DNA from: Austwickia chelonae
Lineage (GTDB): Bacteria > Actinomycetota > Actinomycetes > Actinomycetales > Dermatophilaceae
Reading direction: 5' to 3'
DNA: 64,000 nucleotides
Assembly: GCF_003391095.1 (NCBI RefSeq)
Contig: NZ_CP031447.1
Location: 3,286,001-3,350,000, forward strand
A program made the translations under genes and the position numbers. Every line of letters begins with the position of its first letter. The first letter of the stretch is position 1. Shown piece after piece: positions 42,514 to 50,850 of the stretch. The notes under the pieces are model-generated. The model made no database searches. It was not told the DNA's origin and worked only from the letters and a program-made list of their open reading frames with translations.

Positions 42514-43508
42514 CGCTCTCCTTCGTGATCTGTGGCGTGGGCGGTGCTGCCCTGTCGTCGTTCTTCCATGGAGCGTTCGACATCGGAGGCGGTGGGCATC
42601 GCGGTCGCGCACTCCAGTCGTGAGGCGACGAGGGCTCCGGCAGCATTCGCGAATTCGAGGGTTCTGCGGAGTGTCCATCCTTCGAGGAGTCCGTGGCAGA
42701 GCGCTCCGCCGAAGGCGTCTCCGGCGCCGAGTCCGTTCACGGTCTCGACGGGGCTCGGGGGGACGAGGACCCGTTCGTCGCGGGTGGCTCCGAGGACTCC
42801 GCGGGGGCCCATCTTGACGACGGCGAGTTCGAGGCCGCGGTCGAGCAGGGCGTCGGCGGCGCGTTCGGGGTCGGTTTCGCCGATGGCGACGCGGCATTCT
42901 TCGAGGTTGCCGACGGCGGCGGTGCACCAGGCGAGAGCGGCTTGCATCTGGCCGGAGGCATTGGATTCGTCGTCCCAGAACTGGGGGCGGTAGTCGAGGT
43001 CGAGGACGGTGTGGGTGCGTCGCTCTCGGATCTGCCAGGCGTGGCGGTGGGCGGCGCGGCTGGGTTCGCGGGAGAGTCCGGTGGCGGTGGCCCAGAAGAT
43101 GGTGGCGTCGCGGACGGTGTCGGCGGGGATGTCGTCGGGCCGGATCATCAGGTCGGGGGCGACCGGGTACCGGTAGAAGTACAGGGGGAAGTCGTCGGGC
43201 GGGAAGATCTCGCAGAAGGTGACGGGGGTGGGGAAGCGTTCGACCTCTTCGATGTGGTGGTCGTCGACGCCGAGGGCGCGCAGTTCGCGCCGGACGAAGC
43301 GTCCGAAGGGGTCTTTCCCGGTTTTGCTGATCAGTGCGGTGCGGTGCCCGTGCCTGGCGGCGGCGACCGCGACATTTCCGGCGCTTCCGCCGAGGAATTT
43401 TCCGAAGGTGTCGACGTCTTCGAGCCCTACTCCGGTTTGCATCGGGTAGACGTCGACGCCGACACGGCCGATGGTGACCAGCTCGTGCGGCTGCCGCTCA
43501 TGGCTCAT
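42510..43508 (-). CDS. iolC: 5-dehydro-2-deoxygluconokinase
   Basis: A 332-residue PfkB-family kinase that phosphorylates 2-deoxy-5-keto-gluconate. Motifs are GKFLGGSAGNVAVAAARHG and NGLGAGDAFGGAL with the catalytic Asp; DPFGRFVRRELRALGV is typical of the family. GGAGG lies six bases before the start. It is the first gene of iolC-iolB-iolA. A TGTCA-N10-TGACA element lies 117 bp upstream. Confidence 0.92.
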   Translation of the reverse strand: MSHERQPHELVTIGRVGVDVYPMQTGVGLEDVDTFGKFLGGSAGNVAVAAARHGHRTALISKTGKDPFGRFVRRELRALGVDDHHIEEVERFPTPVTFCEIFPPDDFPLYFYRYPVAPDLMIRPDDIPADTVRDATIFWATATGLSREPSRAAHRHAWQIRERRTHTVLDLDYRPQFWDDESNASGQMQAALAWCTAAVGNLEECRVAIGETDPERAADALLDRGLELAVVKMGPRGVLGATRDERVLVPPSPVETVNGLGAGDAFGGALCHGLLEGWTLRRTLEFANAAGALVASRLECATAMPTASDVERSMEERRQGSTAHATDHEGER

Positions 43509-43624
43509 GTCCGCCTCCGATCGCCGTTGTTGCGGAGCCTTGTCGCCGGTGGTGGCCGGTGGCCTCCACAGCGTCGTGGGTCGGCCGTGGTGACTGTTCA
43601 CACCCTGCCGGACCGCCGATCAGC

Positions 43625-43644
43625 TGTCAATATTTGTAATGACA
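43625..43644. promoter_or_regulatory. Candidate regulator site TGTCA-N10-TGACA upstream of iolC
   Basis: TGTCAATATTTGTAATGACA is an inverted repeat in the AT-rich gap before iolC. On the coding strand it contains TTGACA, a possible -35 element. The TGTCAATA part recurs at 45501, 49725 and (as CGTCAATA) 50755, all in this inositol region, which suggests a common GntR-type operator. Confidence 0.5.
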
Positions 43645-43684
43645 TTTACTCATAGGCGGATATTGCCAACCTGATGGCCCCTAC

Positions 43685-44545
43685 TCAGGCCGGACTCGCC
43701 TGAGCCACCCGAGCCTTGGCCAGCCAACGCTGCGCCGTACGCACCGACGGACGCGGATATCCTGCTGCCGCAAAGGCATCGCACATCAACGGACCGGTCG
43801 CCTCATCACCCATCCGGTCGACTACGTCACGGGCTATCTCCAAGCGAGGCTTACGCCGCATCCGCGAAGCCGGACGAGTCACCCGCACCACCTGCATCGG
43901 CTCCATCACCGGCACCTGCACCGCGCGCACCGTCTCGGTCAGCGCCACCATGTCGACCCCCTGCTGGTCCACCGCGACCGTCGCCATCGCCGCCGGAGAA
44001 GCACTGGCCGCCACCGACACCGCAGGCGTCGACAACGGCATCACCGGCGCCACCTCGTGCTGCACGCACTCCGGCACAGCCGCATCCTCAGCCGCTGCGC
44101 TCTCCTGCGCACCGTCACCCAGCAGGTCCGCCAGGACGCCCTCGGTCATCGCCCGGTACCAGAGCCAGCAGGCCGCCAAAGGTACTGCAGCCCAGATGAC
44201 AAAGGCGGACACCGACGCCGGAGCCAACGTCCACCCCTGCGGGCCGACGATCTCGTGCAGCGCGGAGAGCACCCCCACCACCACGACAGAAGCCCACGTC
44301 GTGAGCAGGTTCATCCGGTTGTCACGGCCTTCGAGATGAGCCGCATAGGCCAGCGATGCACTGCACGCCACCACCGCGAGCAGAAAAAGCGTGTTGATAA
44401 AAGCCACTCCGGCCGACCAACCCAAGGCTCGGGACAGGTCACCGGCGCCGACCGCCGCGAAGACGACGGCCAGTCCCACCACGGCCGCAGTGGCCATCCC
44501 GGCGATCTGACGGCTGCGGCCACGCAGGGCCGAGAAATGAATCAT
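43685..44545 (-). CDS. Membrane protein with C-terminal helix-turn-helix-like domain
   Basis: A 286-residue protein with four predicted helices in the first 140 residues (GMATAAVVGLAVVFAAVGAG, FINTLFLLAVVACSASLAYA, TWASVVVVGVLSAL, VSAFVIWAAVPLAACWLW), an Ala/Val/Pro-rich linker, and a basic C-terminus (RRKPRLEIARDVVD ... SVRTAQRWLAKARVAQA) like a DNA-binding helix pair. The layout resembles the DUF2637-type proteins of actinomycete plasmids and integrative elements, but I cannot confirm this. GGAGGTATCAGG precedes the start. It lies inside the inositol locus. Confidence 0.65.
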   Translation of the reverse strand: MIHFSALRGRSRQIAGMATAAVVGLAVVFAAVGAGDLSRALGWSAGVAFINTLFLLAVVACSASLAYAAHLEGRDNRMNLLTTWASVVVVGVLSALHEIVGPQGWTLAPASVSAFVIWAAVPLAACWLWYRAMTEGVLADLLGDGAQESAAAEDAAVPECVQHEVAPVMPLSTPAVSVAASASPAAMATVAVDQQGVDMVALTETVRAVQVPVMEPMQVVRVTRPASRMRRKPRLEIARDVVDRMGDEATGPLMCDAFAAAGYPRPSVRTAQRWLAKARVAQASPA

Positions 44546-44763
44546 CCTGATACCTCCATGAATCCTTCAGCGCGCGAGAGGCGCCGCTGTCCGACACCGC
44601 TTCTGGAGGCATGTCGCGCGGTCCACCTCTTGTCCCGAAAAGCAGCCGGACGGACGATCCGGCGCACCCACCCTGTACGGAGGTGCTTCGATCTCCCTGC
44701 GGGCAGGGCATCGCGGTGGAATGAATGACCCTGCGAACCGGGTACACGCGTATATCGTTCGCC

Positions 44764-44796
44764 GGTTCCCCCCATGCCCGTGCCAGTGGGGGAACC
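44764..44796. other. Hairpin in a 1.1-kb stretch with little coding signal
   Basis: GGTTCCCCC (44764-44772) pairs with 44788-44796 around a 15-base loop. The surrounding region 44546-45676 has no well-supported gene. A plus-strand reading at 44834-45133 has no RBS. I see a gene remnant at 45019-45270 and the GntR promoter near its right end. Confidence 0.4.
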
Positions 44797-45018
44797 CTCA
44801 TGCCGGTGATATCTCCGGGAAAACTTCCACCGCATGAAAAACCCGGATGCAGATGTCATTCATGATGTCGAACCGCATCTGCACGACCTGAAGGCCGCGG
44901 CCCGCATCTTCGACATCGCGCAAGCCCGCTGTCTGTTCGGGATATTCAGCATAGACAATGCCGGATATCGCGCTGCGGACACCCTCGGACTTACGTCCGA
45001 AGCTGTCCGTAAGGCACC

Positions 45019-45270
45019 TCACCGAGAGACGCGATCGGCTTCCGTGACGGGCAATGCGGACGCTGTCCGACGTAATCCGTCCAGCTGTCCCAATGCCGGG
45101 TCCAGCGACCATTCCGTACACCAATATCCGTAGGCCACCGGGGTCTTGCCGTCGACTTCAGCCGGAACTTTGCGGAAGTCGGCATCCAATACGCCTTTGG
45201 TTTTCACCCTGTCGAGGATCACGACATCTTTGACGGAAAAATGGAACCGATCATCCGACGCCCGAAGAAC
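45019..45270 (-). pseudogene. Possible gene remnant encoding FSVKDVVILDRV...
   Basis: On the minus strand about 80 codons read as plausible protein (KDVVILDRVKTKGVLDADFR, then VDGKTPVAYGYWCTEWSLD) with normal codon use before a stop at 45019. Upstream of it the same frame turns to Arg/Pro-rich nonsense; a GGGAGAGA and ATG at 45425 open another frame that stops at 45219. This could be a frameshifted or decaying gene, and a TTGACA at 45501-45506 (minus strand) could be its old promoter. The family is unrecognised; the call is weak. Confidence 0.3.
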
Positions 45271-45500
45271 GTGTTTCCGGGCGGGGCCGGAGACATCACG
45301 GGGACGACCGGCCCGCGATGGCGACGAGCCGAGGCGCCCCGGAGGAAGGCACACGGACCCCCGGGGCACCGCTCGACCACCGGTGTTGACCCCGCACCTC
45401 GTGGCCCGGGAGAGCGTCTGAACATGCACTCTCTCCCTGCCCCGCCGTCGTCGATCTGGCGGGGTCCGCGCCCTCACGCTAACCCACCGCCCCTTTGTGC

Positions 45501-45508
45501 TGTCAATA
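45501..45508. promoter_or_regulatory. TGTCAATA motif in the GntR-regulator upstream region
   Basis: TGTCAATA 176 bp before the GntR start, one of four copies in the inositol locus. The same 176 bp also contain the perfect palindrome GGACGTACGTCC (45540-45551) and a related GTCCGTACGTGAAC near 45611, which could be an autoregulatory pair. Confidence 0.4.
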
Positions 45509-45676
45509 GGTCATAAGCTGGCATTCATCCAATGGATACGGACGTACGTCCCACTTCGTCATCCTGCATTCCATATCCCACCTGCAATGACCCCAGAAGG
45601 TAAAAGTTTTGTCCGTACGTGAACACACCATGACGAGTTACCGACCGACACTCCCTACAACGCTTACCATCACGCC

Positions 45677-46417
45677 ATGACCGCAGAGCTGCCCGTGGTG
45701 ATCGACCGGACCAGCCCGGTGCCCCTGTACCACCAGCTGGCACAGCAACTCACCGCAGCCATCGAGACCGGCGTCCTCAAACCAGGCGACCCCTTCGAGA
45801 ACGAGATCGCTCTCGCCGAACGCCTCAACCTCTCCCGCCCCACCGTGCGCCGGGCCATCGCCGAAATGGTCGCCCGCGGACTCCTCGTCCGACGACGCGG
45901 CGTCGGCACCACCGTCGCCAACGAAGTCATCCACCGACGAGACGAACTCACCAGCCTCTACGACGACCTCGTCCGTGCTGGACGCACCCCCCGCACCGAA
46001 GTACTCACCTTCGACCCCGAGGCCTACGACAACCGGGCCGCTGCCGCCCTAGGTCAGACACCCACCACTCCACTGGTCCTCATCGAACGTGTCCGTTACG
46101 CCGACGACCAACCCATCGGCATCCTCCGCAACTGGCTGCCACCGCAGTTCGCCGATCTCGACCCGGACGAGCTGACCCAGCGCGGCCTGTACGAACTGCT
46201 CCGCGCCCGGGGAATACGCCCCGCCGTCGCCCACCAGACCATCGGCGCGCGCAGCCCTGATGCTCGGGAGCAGCGCCTGCTCAACCTGGGCAAGGGCGAG
46301 CCGCTGTTGACGATGACCCGTAAGGCTTATGACTCTTCCGGCGCTGCGGTGGAGTTCGGCGATCACTGTTATCGGGCGGACCAGTACGCCTTCGACATCA
46401 CCGTCTACGAACGCTGA
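45677..46417 (+). CDS. GntR-family regulator (HutC type, UTRA domain), likely of inositol genes
   Basis: A 246-residue regulator with an N-terminal winged HTH (LYHQLAQQLTAAIETGVLKPGD, LSRPTVRRAIAEMVARGLLVRRRGVGT) and a UTRA ligand-binding domain ending in EFGDHCYRADQYAFDITV. It lies between the iolCBA and tal-iolD operons and is transcribed away from the first, so it is probably their repressor, responding to an inositol intermediate. It stops just before a shared terminator repeat. Confidence 0.87.
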   Translation: MTAELPVVIDRTSPVPLYHQLAQQLTAAIETGVLKPGDPFENEIALAERLNLSRPTVRRAIAEMVARGLLVRRRGVGTTVANEVIHRRDELTSLYDDLVRAGRTPRTEVLTFDPEAYDNRAAAALGQTPTTPLVLIERVRYADDQPIGILRNWLPPQFADLDPDELTQRGLYELLRARGIRPAVAHQTIGARSPDAREQRLLNLGKGEPLLTMTRKAYDSSGAAVEFGDHCYRADQYAFDITVYER

Positions 46418-46436
46418 CGAAAACCCGTTTAGAACC

Positions 46437-46470
46437 CGAACCTGAGCACCGTACTCGGTGCTCAGGTTCG
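46437..46470. terminator. Terminator hairpin (repeat copy 2)
   Basis: A 15-bp perfect stem (CGAACCTGAGCACCG) with loop TACT, extended by a bulged stretch. It is nearly the same sequence as the hairpin at 31889-31932 and separates the convergent GntR and iolD genes. Confidence 0.88.
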
Positions 46471-46489
46471 AGGTGGTGAGGGTTGGGGG

Positions 46490-48400
46490 TCAGAGGTAGT
46501 GGCGCTGGTGTTTCTTCTCGGCGAGGTACTCCTGGTAGGCCTGTCGAGTGGAGTCCAGTTCGCTGACCTCGGCGACGGGCACGTCCCACCAGGCACACCC
46601 GGGCGGGTTGGGCCCGTACAGGTCGGTCTCGATGTACAGCACGACCGGGCCGTCGGCCTGTGCTGCGGCGGTGTATTTCTCCCGGAAGTCGGCGATGCCT
46701 TCGCAGATGAGGACCTTCGCTCCCCAGCTGGCTGCATTGGCGGCGAGGTCGAAGGGCATCTGGTCGCCGTCGAGTCGGCCTGTTCCGGCGTTGCGACGCC
46801 GGTAGCGGGTGCCGAAGCGCTGGCTTCCTCGTGATTCGGAGAGCGCGCCGATGGAGGCGAAGCCGTGGTTCTGCAGGAGGACGAGAGTGATGTCGAGTCC
46901 TTCCTGCACCATGGTGGCGATTTCGGCAGGCAGCATCTGGTAGGTGCCGTCACCGACGATGGCGACGACCTGACGGTCGGCCTGTCCGGCGTCGTCCAGC
47001 GCCATCCGTACGCCGATGGCTGCGGGGATCTCGTAGCCCATGCAGGAGTAGGCGTATTCGAGGTGGTACTGCTCGGGGGTGCTGGCCCGCCAGAGGGTTT
47101 GCAGGTCGCCGGGCATCGAGCCTGCGGCGTTGATGACGACGTCGCGCTCCCCCATGAGCTCGTTGAGAGCACCGAAGACCTCGGTCTGCGCGGGCAGTGG
47201 TTCCTGTCCGCGGTGGTAGCACTCGTCGACGACCTGTTGCCATTCTGCGTGGAGTTCTTGTCCGCGGGCTGTCCAGGCGGGGTCGCTCCGCCAGCCGTCG
47301 AGGGCCTCGCGCAGCCCGTCGAGTCCGGCCCGGGCATCGGCGAGGAGCATCTGCGCAGAGTGTTTGGCCGCGTCGAAGCTGCCGACGTTGAGGTTGACGA
47401 AGCGCACGTCGGGATCGGCGAAGACGGTGTGGCTGGCGGTGGTGAAATCGCTGTAGCGGGTGCCGATGCCGATGACGAGGTCGGCTTCGCGGGCGAGGGT
47501 GTTGGCGGCCCGGTTTCCGGTCGAGCCGAGCCCGCCGACGGCGCAGGGGTGGTCCCAGTTGAGGGCGCCTTTACCGGCTTGGGTGTCGGCGACCGGGATC
47601 CCGGTCGCGGTGGCGAAGGCGCGTAGGGCGTCGGAGGCACCGGAGTAGATGATGCCGCCACCGGCGACGAGCAGGGGTTTCTTCGCGGCGCGGATCGCGT
47701 CGACGGCCCGGGTGAGCGCGGCGGGTTCGGGGACGGGTCGGCCCACGTGCCAGATCCGTTTGCGGAAGAAGTCGACGGGGAAGTCGAAGGCTTCGGCTTG
47801 GACGTCCTGGGGCAGGCAGACGGTGGCGGCGCCGGTCTCGACGGGATCGGTGAGGACGCGGCAGGCGCCGAGCAGCGCGGGGATCAGTTGTTCGGGCCGG
47901 GTGACGCGGTCGAAGAAACGGGAGACGGGGCGGAAGGCGTCGTTGACGGTGATCTCTGGGCTGTAGGGCTGTTCGAGCTGTTGGAGCACGGGGTCGGGGT
48001 GGCGGGTGGCGAAGGTGTCCGCGGGCAGCAGCAGGACCGGTAGCCGGTTGGTGGTGGCCAGTGCTGCGCCGGTGACCATGTTGGTGGCTCCGGGGCCGAT
48101 GGAGGTGGTCACGGCAAGGGTGCTGAGCCGTTCGGTGGTCTTGGCGTAGGCCGCGGCGGCGTGGACTCCGGCTTGTTCGTTACGGATGAGGTAGTAGGGC
48201 AGTTCGGCGTCCTGGCTGCTGGTCTCGGCAGCGAGTTCGGCTTGGAGGAGTGCCTGGCCGACGCCACAGACGTTGCCATGGCCGAAGATGCCGAAGATGC
48301 CTGCGAAAAGGCGGTGTTCGACGCCGTCCCGTTCGGACCACTGATTCGCGAGGAAGCGCACCACGGCTTGGCCGACGGTGAGACGGACGGTGGACGGCAT
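46490..48400 (-). CDS. iolD: 3D-(3,5/4)-trihydroxycyclohexane-1,2-dione hydrolase
   Basis: A 636-residue ThDP-dependent enzyme that opens the ring of 3,5/4-trihydroxycyclohexa-1,2-dione to 5-deoxy-glucuronate. It has the ThDP Glu in LIRNEQAGVHAAAAYAK, a central domain, and the ThDP/Mg motif VGDGTYQMLPAEIATM with LLQNHGFASIGAL. AAGGAG lies eight bases before the start at 48400. It lies 135 bp after a transaldolase-like gene, with a hairpin between. Its product feeds iolB. Confidence 0.94.
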   Translation of the reverse strand: MPSTVRLTVGQAVVRFLANQWSERDGVEHRLFAGIFGIFGHGNVCGVGQALLQAELAAETSSQDAELPYYLIRNEQAGVHAAAAYAKTTERLSTLAVTTSIGPGATNMVTGAALATTNRLPVLLLPADTFATRHPDPVLQQLEQPYSPEITVNDAFRPVSRFFDRVTRPEQLIPALLGACRVLTDPVETGAATVCLPQDVQAEAFDFPVDFFRKRIWHVGRPVPEPAALTRAVDAIRAAKKPLLVAGGGIIYSGASDALRAFATATGIPVADTQAGKGALNWDHPCAVGGLGSTGNRAANTLAREADLVIGIGTRYSDFTTASHTVFADPDVRFVNLNVGSFDAAKHSAQMLLADARAGLDGLREALDGWRSDPAWTARGQELHAEWQQVVDECYHRGQEPLPAQTEVFGALNELMGERDVVINAAGSMPGDLQTLWRASTPEQYHLEYAYSCMGYEIPAAIGVRMALDDAGQADRQVVAIVGDGTYQMLPAEIATMVQEGLDITLVLLQNHGFASIGALSESRGSQRFGTRYRRRNAGTGRLDGDQMPFDLAANAASWGAKVLICEGIADFREKYTAAAQADGPVVLYIETDLYGPNPPGCAWWDVPVAEVSELDSTRQAYQEYLAEKKHQRHYL

Positions 48401-48484
48401 CTTTCGACTCCTTCGTCTTCTTCGACATGCGCGGGGAATGCGCTGGCGCCGGTCGCCGGGTGCGGGCGAGGGCACGGGGAAGAC

Positions 48485-48523
48485 GGTACGCCGAACGGCG
48501 GGAGGGGGGCCGTTCGGTGTACC
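48485..48523. other. Intercistronic hairpin between the transaldolase and iolD genes
   Basis: GGTACGCCGAACGG (48485-48498) pairs with 48510-48523 (14 bp, one G-T wobble) around an 11-base G-rich loop. Lying just after the transaldolase stop in a 135-bp gap, it could reduce read-through or stabilise the upstream message. Confidence 0.6.
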
Positions 48524-48535
48524 GCCGGGGTGTGC

Positions 48536-49609
48536 TCAGACGGCGGGGACGGTGACGTCCACGACGAGCTGGTCGAGTTCGGCGTCGGCGGCGAGGAATT
48601 GCCGCAGGGTCCTGCGGGTGGCACCGAAGTCGTCGAATTCGGCGGGGGTCATGCCGTCGACGTCGTAGGCCTTCCGGAATTCGGGCATCTGCGCGTACAG
48701 GATGTCGATGATCTGCTGGTCGACAGGAATGTCCATCCGCGGCTGGGGGTCGATCCCGCTGTTCTGGAAACGTTTCTGCCAGGCGAAGGGCGGGGAGAGC
48801 ACGAGGTCGCCGCCGATGAATTCCGTCCACTGCAGGGAGTTGCGGTAGGCGGCGGCGAGCAGGCGGGAGCGCAGTCCGCGGGCGGTGAATTCGCCGTAGG
48901 CCTTTTTCATGACGGCCACGCCGGCCCATTCGAGGTGTCCGGGGTCGAAGCAGAGTTCGTCCTTGGCGTAGCACTCCTTCAGCCAGTCGTCGATGCGTCC
49001 GACCATGATGGTGACGACCGGGCCCATGCCTTCGGTGGTCCTGCCTTCGGCTTCGCGTCGTTGCAGTCCGCGTTCGATGGCTTCGCCTGCGGCGACGGCC
49101 TGGGCGACGGTGAAGGAAACGGTGACATTGACCGAGACGCCCCGGTAGGTGGCTTCTTCGATGGCTTCGAGGCCGACGGAGGTGGCGGGGATCTTGACGA
49201 TGATGTTCTTGGCCAGGCCGTGGAAGTGTTCGGCCTGGTCGGCGAGGGCTTGGGCGTCGCGGTGCAGTCGGGGGTCGGTCTGCATGGACAGTCGCCCGTT
49301 GAGTCCGGCGTATTCCTCGAAGGCCGGTTCGAGGAGTTTGGCGGCGTCGATGGAGAGTTCTTCGACGACCTGCCAGCCGATCTCGGATTCGCTCATGGTG
49401 CGGTTCTCAGCAGCGATCTGGGCGATTCGGGTGGACCACCGGGGCAGGTCGGCCTTGACGCAGGTGACGGCGATGACGGGGTTGCAGGTTGCTCCGACTG
49501 CGCCGTAGGAGATCGATTCGGTGAGCTCTTGGGGGTCGGCCGAGTCGTTCCACAGGACGGTGGGTCCAGCCTCGGTCATGCTGTTGAGCGGGCGCGGGTT
49601 GGGGGTCAT
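48536..49609 (-). CDS. Transaldolase-family protein of the inositol locus
   Basis: A 357-residue TIM-barrel protein. The Schiff-base lysine lies in IIVKIPATSVGLEAIEEA, with ATCNPVIA and VSVNVTVSFTVAQAVAAGEA as further family motifs. Transaldolases move a dihydroxyacetone unit between sugar phosphates; a role here might be to process an inositol-derived sugar phosphate, but this is not established. It is transcribed ahead of iolD. The start at 49609 is preferred on length, with only AAAGG at a distance as RBS. A TGTCAATA site lies upstream. Confidence 0.8.
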   Translation of the reverse strand: MTPNPRPLNSMTEAGPTVLWNDSADPQELTESISYGAVGATCNPVIAVTCVKADLPRWSTRIAQIAAENRTMSESEIGWQVVEELSIDAAKLLEPAFEEYAGLNGRLSMQTDPRLHRDAQALADQAEHFHGLAKNIIVKIPATSVGLEAIEEATYRGVSVNVTVSFTVAQAVAAGEAIERGLQRREAEGRTTEGMGPVVTIMVGRIDDWLKECYAKDELCFDPGHLEWAGVAVMKKAYGEFTARGLRSRLLAAAYRNSLQWTEFIGGDLVLSPPFAWQKRFQNSGIDPQPRMDIPVDQQIIDILYAQMPEFRKAYDVDGMTPAEFDDFGATRRTLRQFLAADAELDQLVVDVTVPAV

Positions 49610-49724
49610 CGCCGGGGGCCTTTCGACTGGTGCTCGTCGCGGCACGGGTGCACTGCGCGGAAGCTTTGTGACGGCGGCTCCTCCCGTGTCCGCCTGATGC
49701 CATTCAACGCCGCACCCAAGACAC

Positions 49725-49740
49725 TGTCAATACATTGTCA
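49725..49740. promoter_or_regulatory. TGTCAATACATTGTCA site ahead of the transaldolase-iolD operon
   Basis: Contains TGTCAATA plus a second TGTCA in direct orientation. On the minus strand it gives TTGACA with a 17-base spacer to TTGAAT, a fair -35/-10 pair for the operon. It therefore could act as promoter and operator together. Confidence 0.5.
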
Positions 49741-49760
49741 TCACATTCAAACAAACTAAC

Positions 49761-50657
49761 TCAGCGGAAGTCGGCCGCTCCTCCACTGACAGCCATCTGC
49801 GAAAGCACCGATGCCACCACCTCGGCCAATTCGTCGACGGCGGTGTACTGCGGCCACTGCCCGCTCATCAGCAGGCGGAGTGAGATCTGCGGATAACGCT
49901 CCGCCAGATCGCGACCCGCATCCAAAAGATTCCCGTCGAAGCCCTCGGAGAGGCCGACCAGCCAGGTCGGCACCCACAACTGGGCGTACAGCTCCGGCGA
50001 CGGCGCCAGCGGCGAGCTCTCGTCGAAACGAAAGGCGTTCTCCATCGCCTCCACGGTGGGCGTGTTCACCCACCTCCCGTCGGATCCGAAGACGATCGAA
50101 TGTTCGATCTCAGCGCCGAAGCCTGATTCCAGCCCGGTCAGCATCCAGTCTTCGGCGACTCGGTCCACCAACTCCCGCTGCAATTCTCGGGCCGATTCCA
50201 CCCCTCGCCCGGTCGCGCCGACCCGGAAGCGTTCCGCCAGGGTCCGCCGAAGCTCCGCATCAGCCAGGAGTGCGCCCCCTTCGACGGTCCGAGCCATCGA
50301 GCCACCGACCAGGACCAGCGCCCGTACCAGCTCGGGATGCACGATTCCTGCGACCATCGCGGGCCAGACCGACAGATCGTGCGCCACCACCACGGGGCGG
50401 TCCAGCCCTGCACCCTCGATCACGTCGACGAACACATGCCACAGATCGTCGGCTTCCGTCAGGGGCACAGAGGTGTGGCCATGGCCGGGCAGGTCGAGGG
50501 AGAGCGGCCGACACTGATGAGCCAGGGATTCCGCCAGCAGTCTCCATTGCGGCCCGCAAAAACCCAAAGAATGTACGAGTAGGACATCGACTCCGCTGCC
50601 ACCGTAATCTTGCACCGCTATACGGCCTGCTGGGGTCTCCACATACATTTCACGCAC
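49761..50657 (-). CDS. Alpha/beta hydrolase with Asp nucleophile (dehalogenase/epoxide-hydrolase-like)
   Basis: A 298-residue fold member with VLLVHSLGFCGPQW (oxyanion), a nucleophile strand VVAHDLSVWPAM and later lid helices. Where esterases have Ser, the elbow reads AHDLS, so the nucleophile is probably Asp, as in haloalkane dehalogenases and epoxide hydrolases. The start GTG at 50657 follows GGGAG; ATG at 50648 is possible. A CGTCA-N10-TGACA element lies 98 bp upstream, linking it to the inositol locus. Substrate unknown. Confidence 0.75.
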   Translation of the reverse strand: MREMYVETPAGRIAVQDYGGSGVDVLLVHSLGFCGPQWRLLAESLAHQCRPLSLDLPGHGHTSVPLTEADDLWHVFVDVIEGAGLDRPVVVAHDLSVWPAMVAGIVHPELVRALVLVGGSMARTVEGGALLADAELRRTLAERFRVGATGRGVESARELQRELVDRVAEDWMLTGLESGFGAEIEHSIVFGSDGRWVNTPTVEAMENAFRFDESSPLAPSPELYAQLWVPTWLVGLSEGFDGNLLDAGRDLAERYPQISLRLLMSGQWPQYTAVDELAEVVASVLSQMAVSGGAADFR

Positions 50658-50754
50658 GATGCACACTCCCGTCATCGCAGACATGGTGTGTTTCCTTGCC
50701 ACACCTCCCGGGTATTCCCCCGCCCACGGCAGATACCACCGATTCTGGATATAC

Positions 50755-50774
50755 CGTCAATACTTAGCCTGACA
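50755..50774. promoter_or_regulatory. CGTCA-N10-TGACA element upstream of the hydrolase
   Basis: CGTCAATACTTAGCCTGACA has the same layout as the iolC-upstream element (43625). On the minus strand it contains TTGACG with GGTATC about 17 bases later. This suggests shared control of the hydrolase and the iol genes. Confidence 0.45.
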
Positions 50775-50850
50775 TATCTTCTCGAGGAAATTCCGCCCAG
50801 GCCTGGGAAGTCGCCAGAAAACACGTGGTAAATGCCACATCGCCTTCCAG

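Noticed and set aside
44834-45133. 99-codon plus-strand frame starting MKNPDADVIHDV
   Set aside because: No RBS, no recognisable fold, and it overlaps a frame on the other strand that also reads as partly plausible; evidence is too thin to call it.
44546-45676. Long gap considered for tRNA or small RNA genes
   Set aside because: I found no tRNA cloverleaf or T-loop GTTCRA-type sequence with matching acceptor arm; only short hairpins and palindromes.
48161-49759. 532-codon plus-strand frame opposite the transaldolase and iolD start
   Set aside because: It spans two real genes and their gap, and has the composition of an antisense frame.
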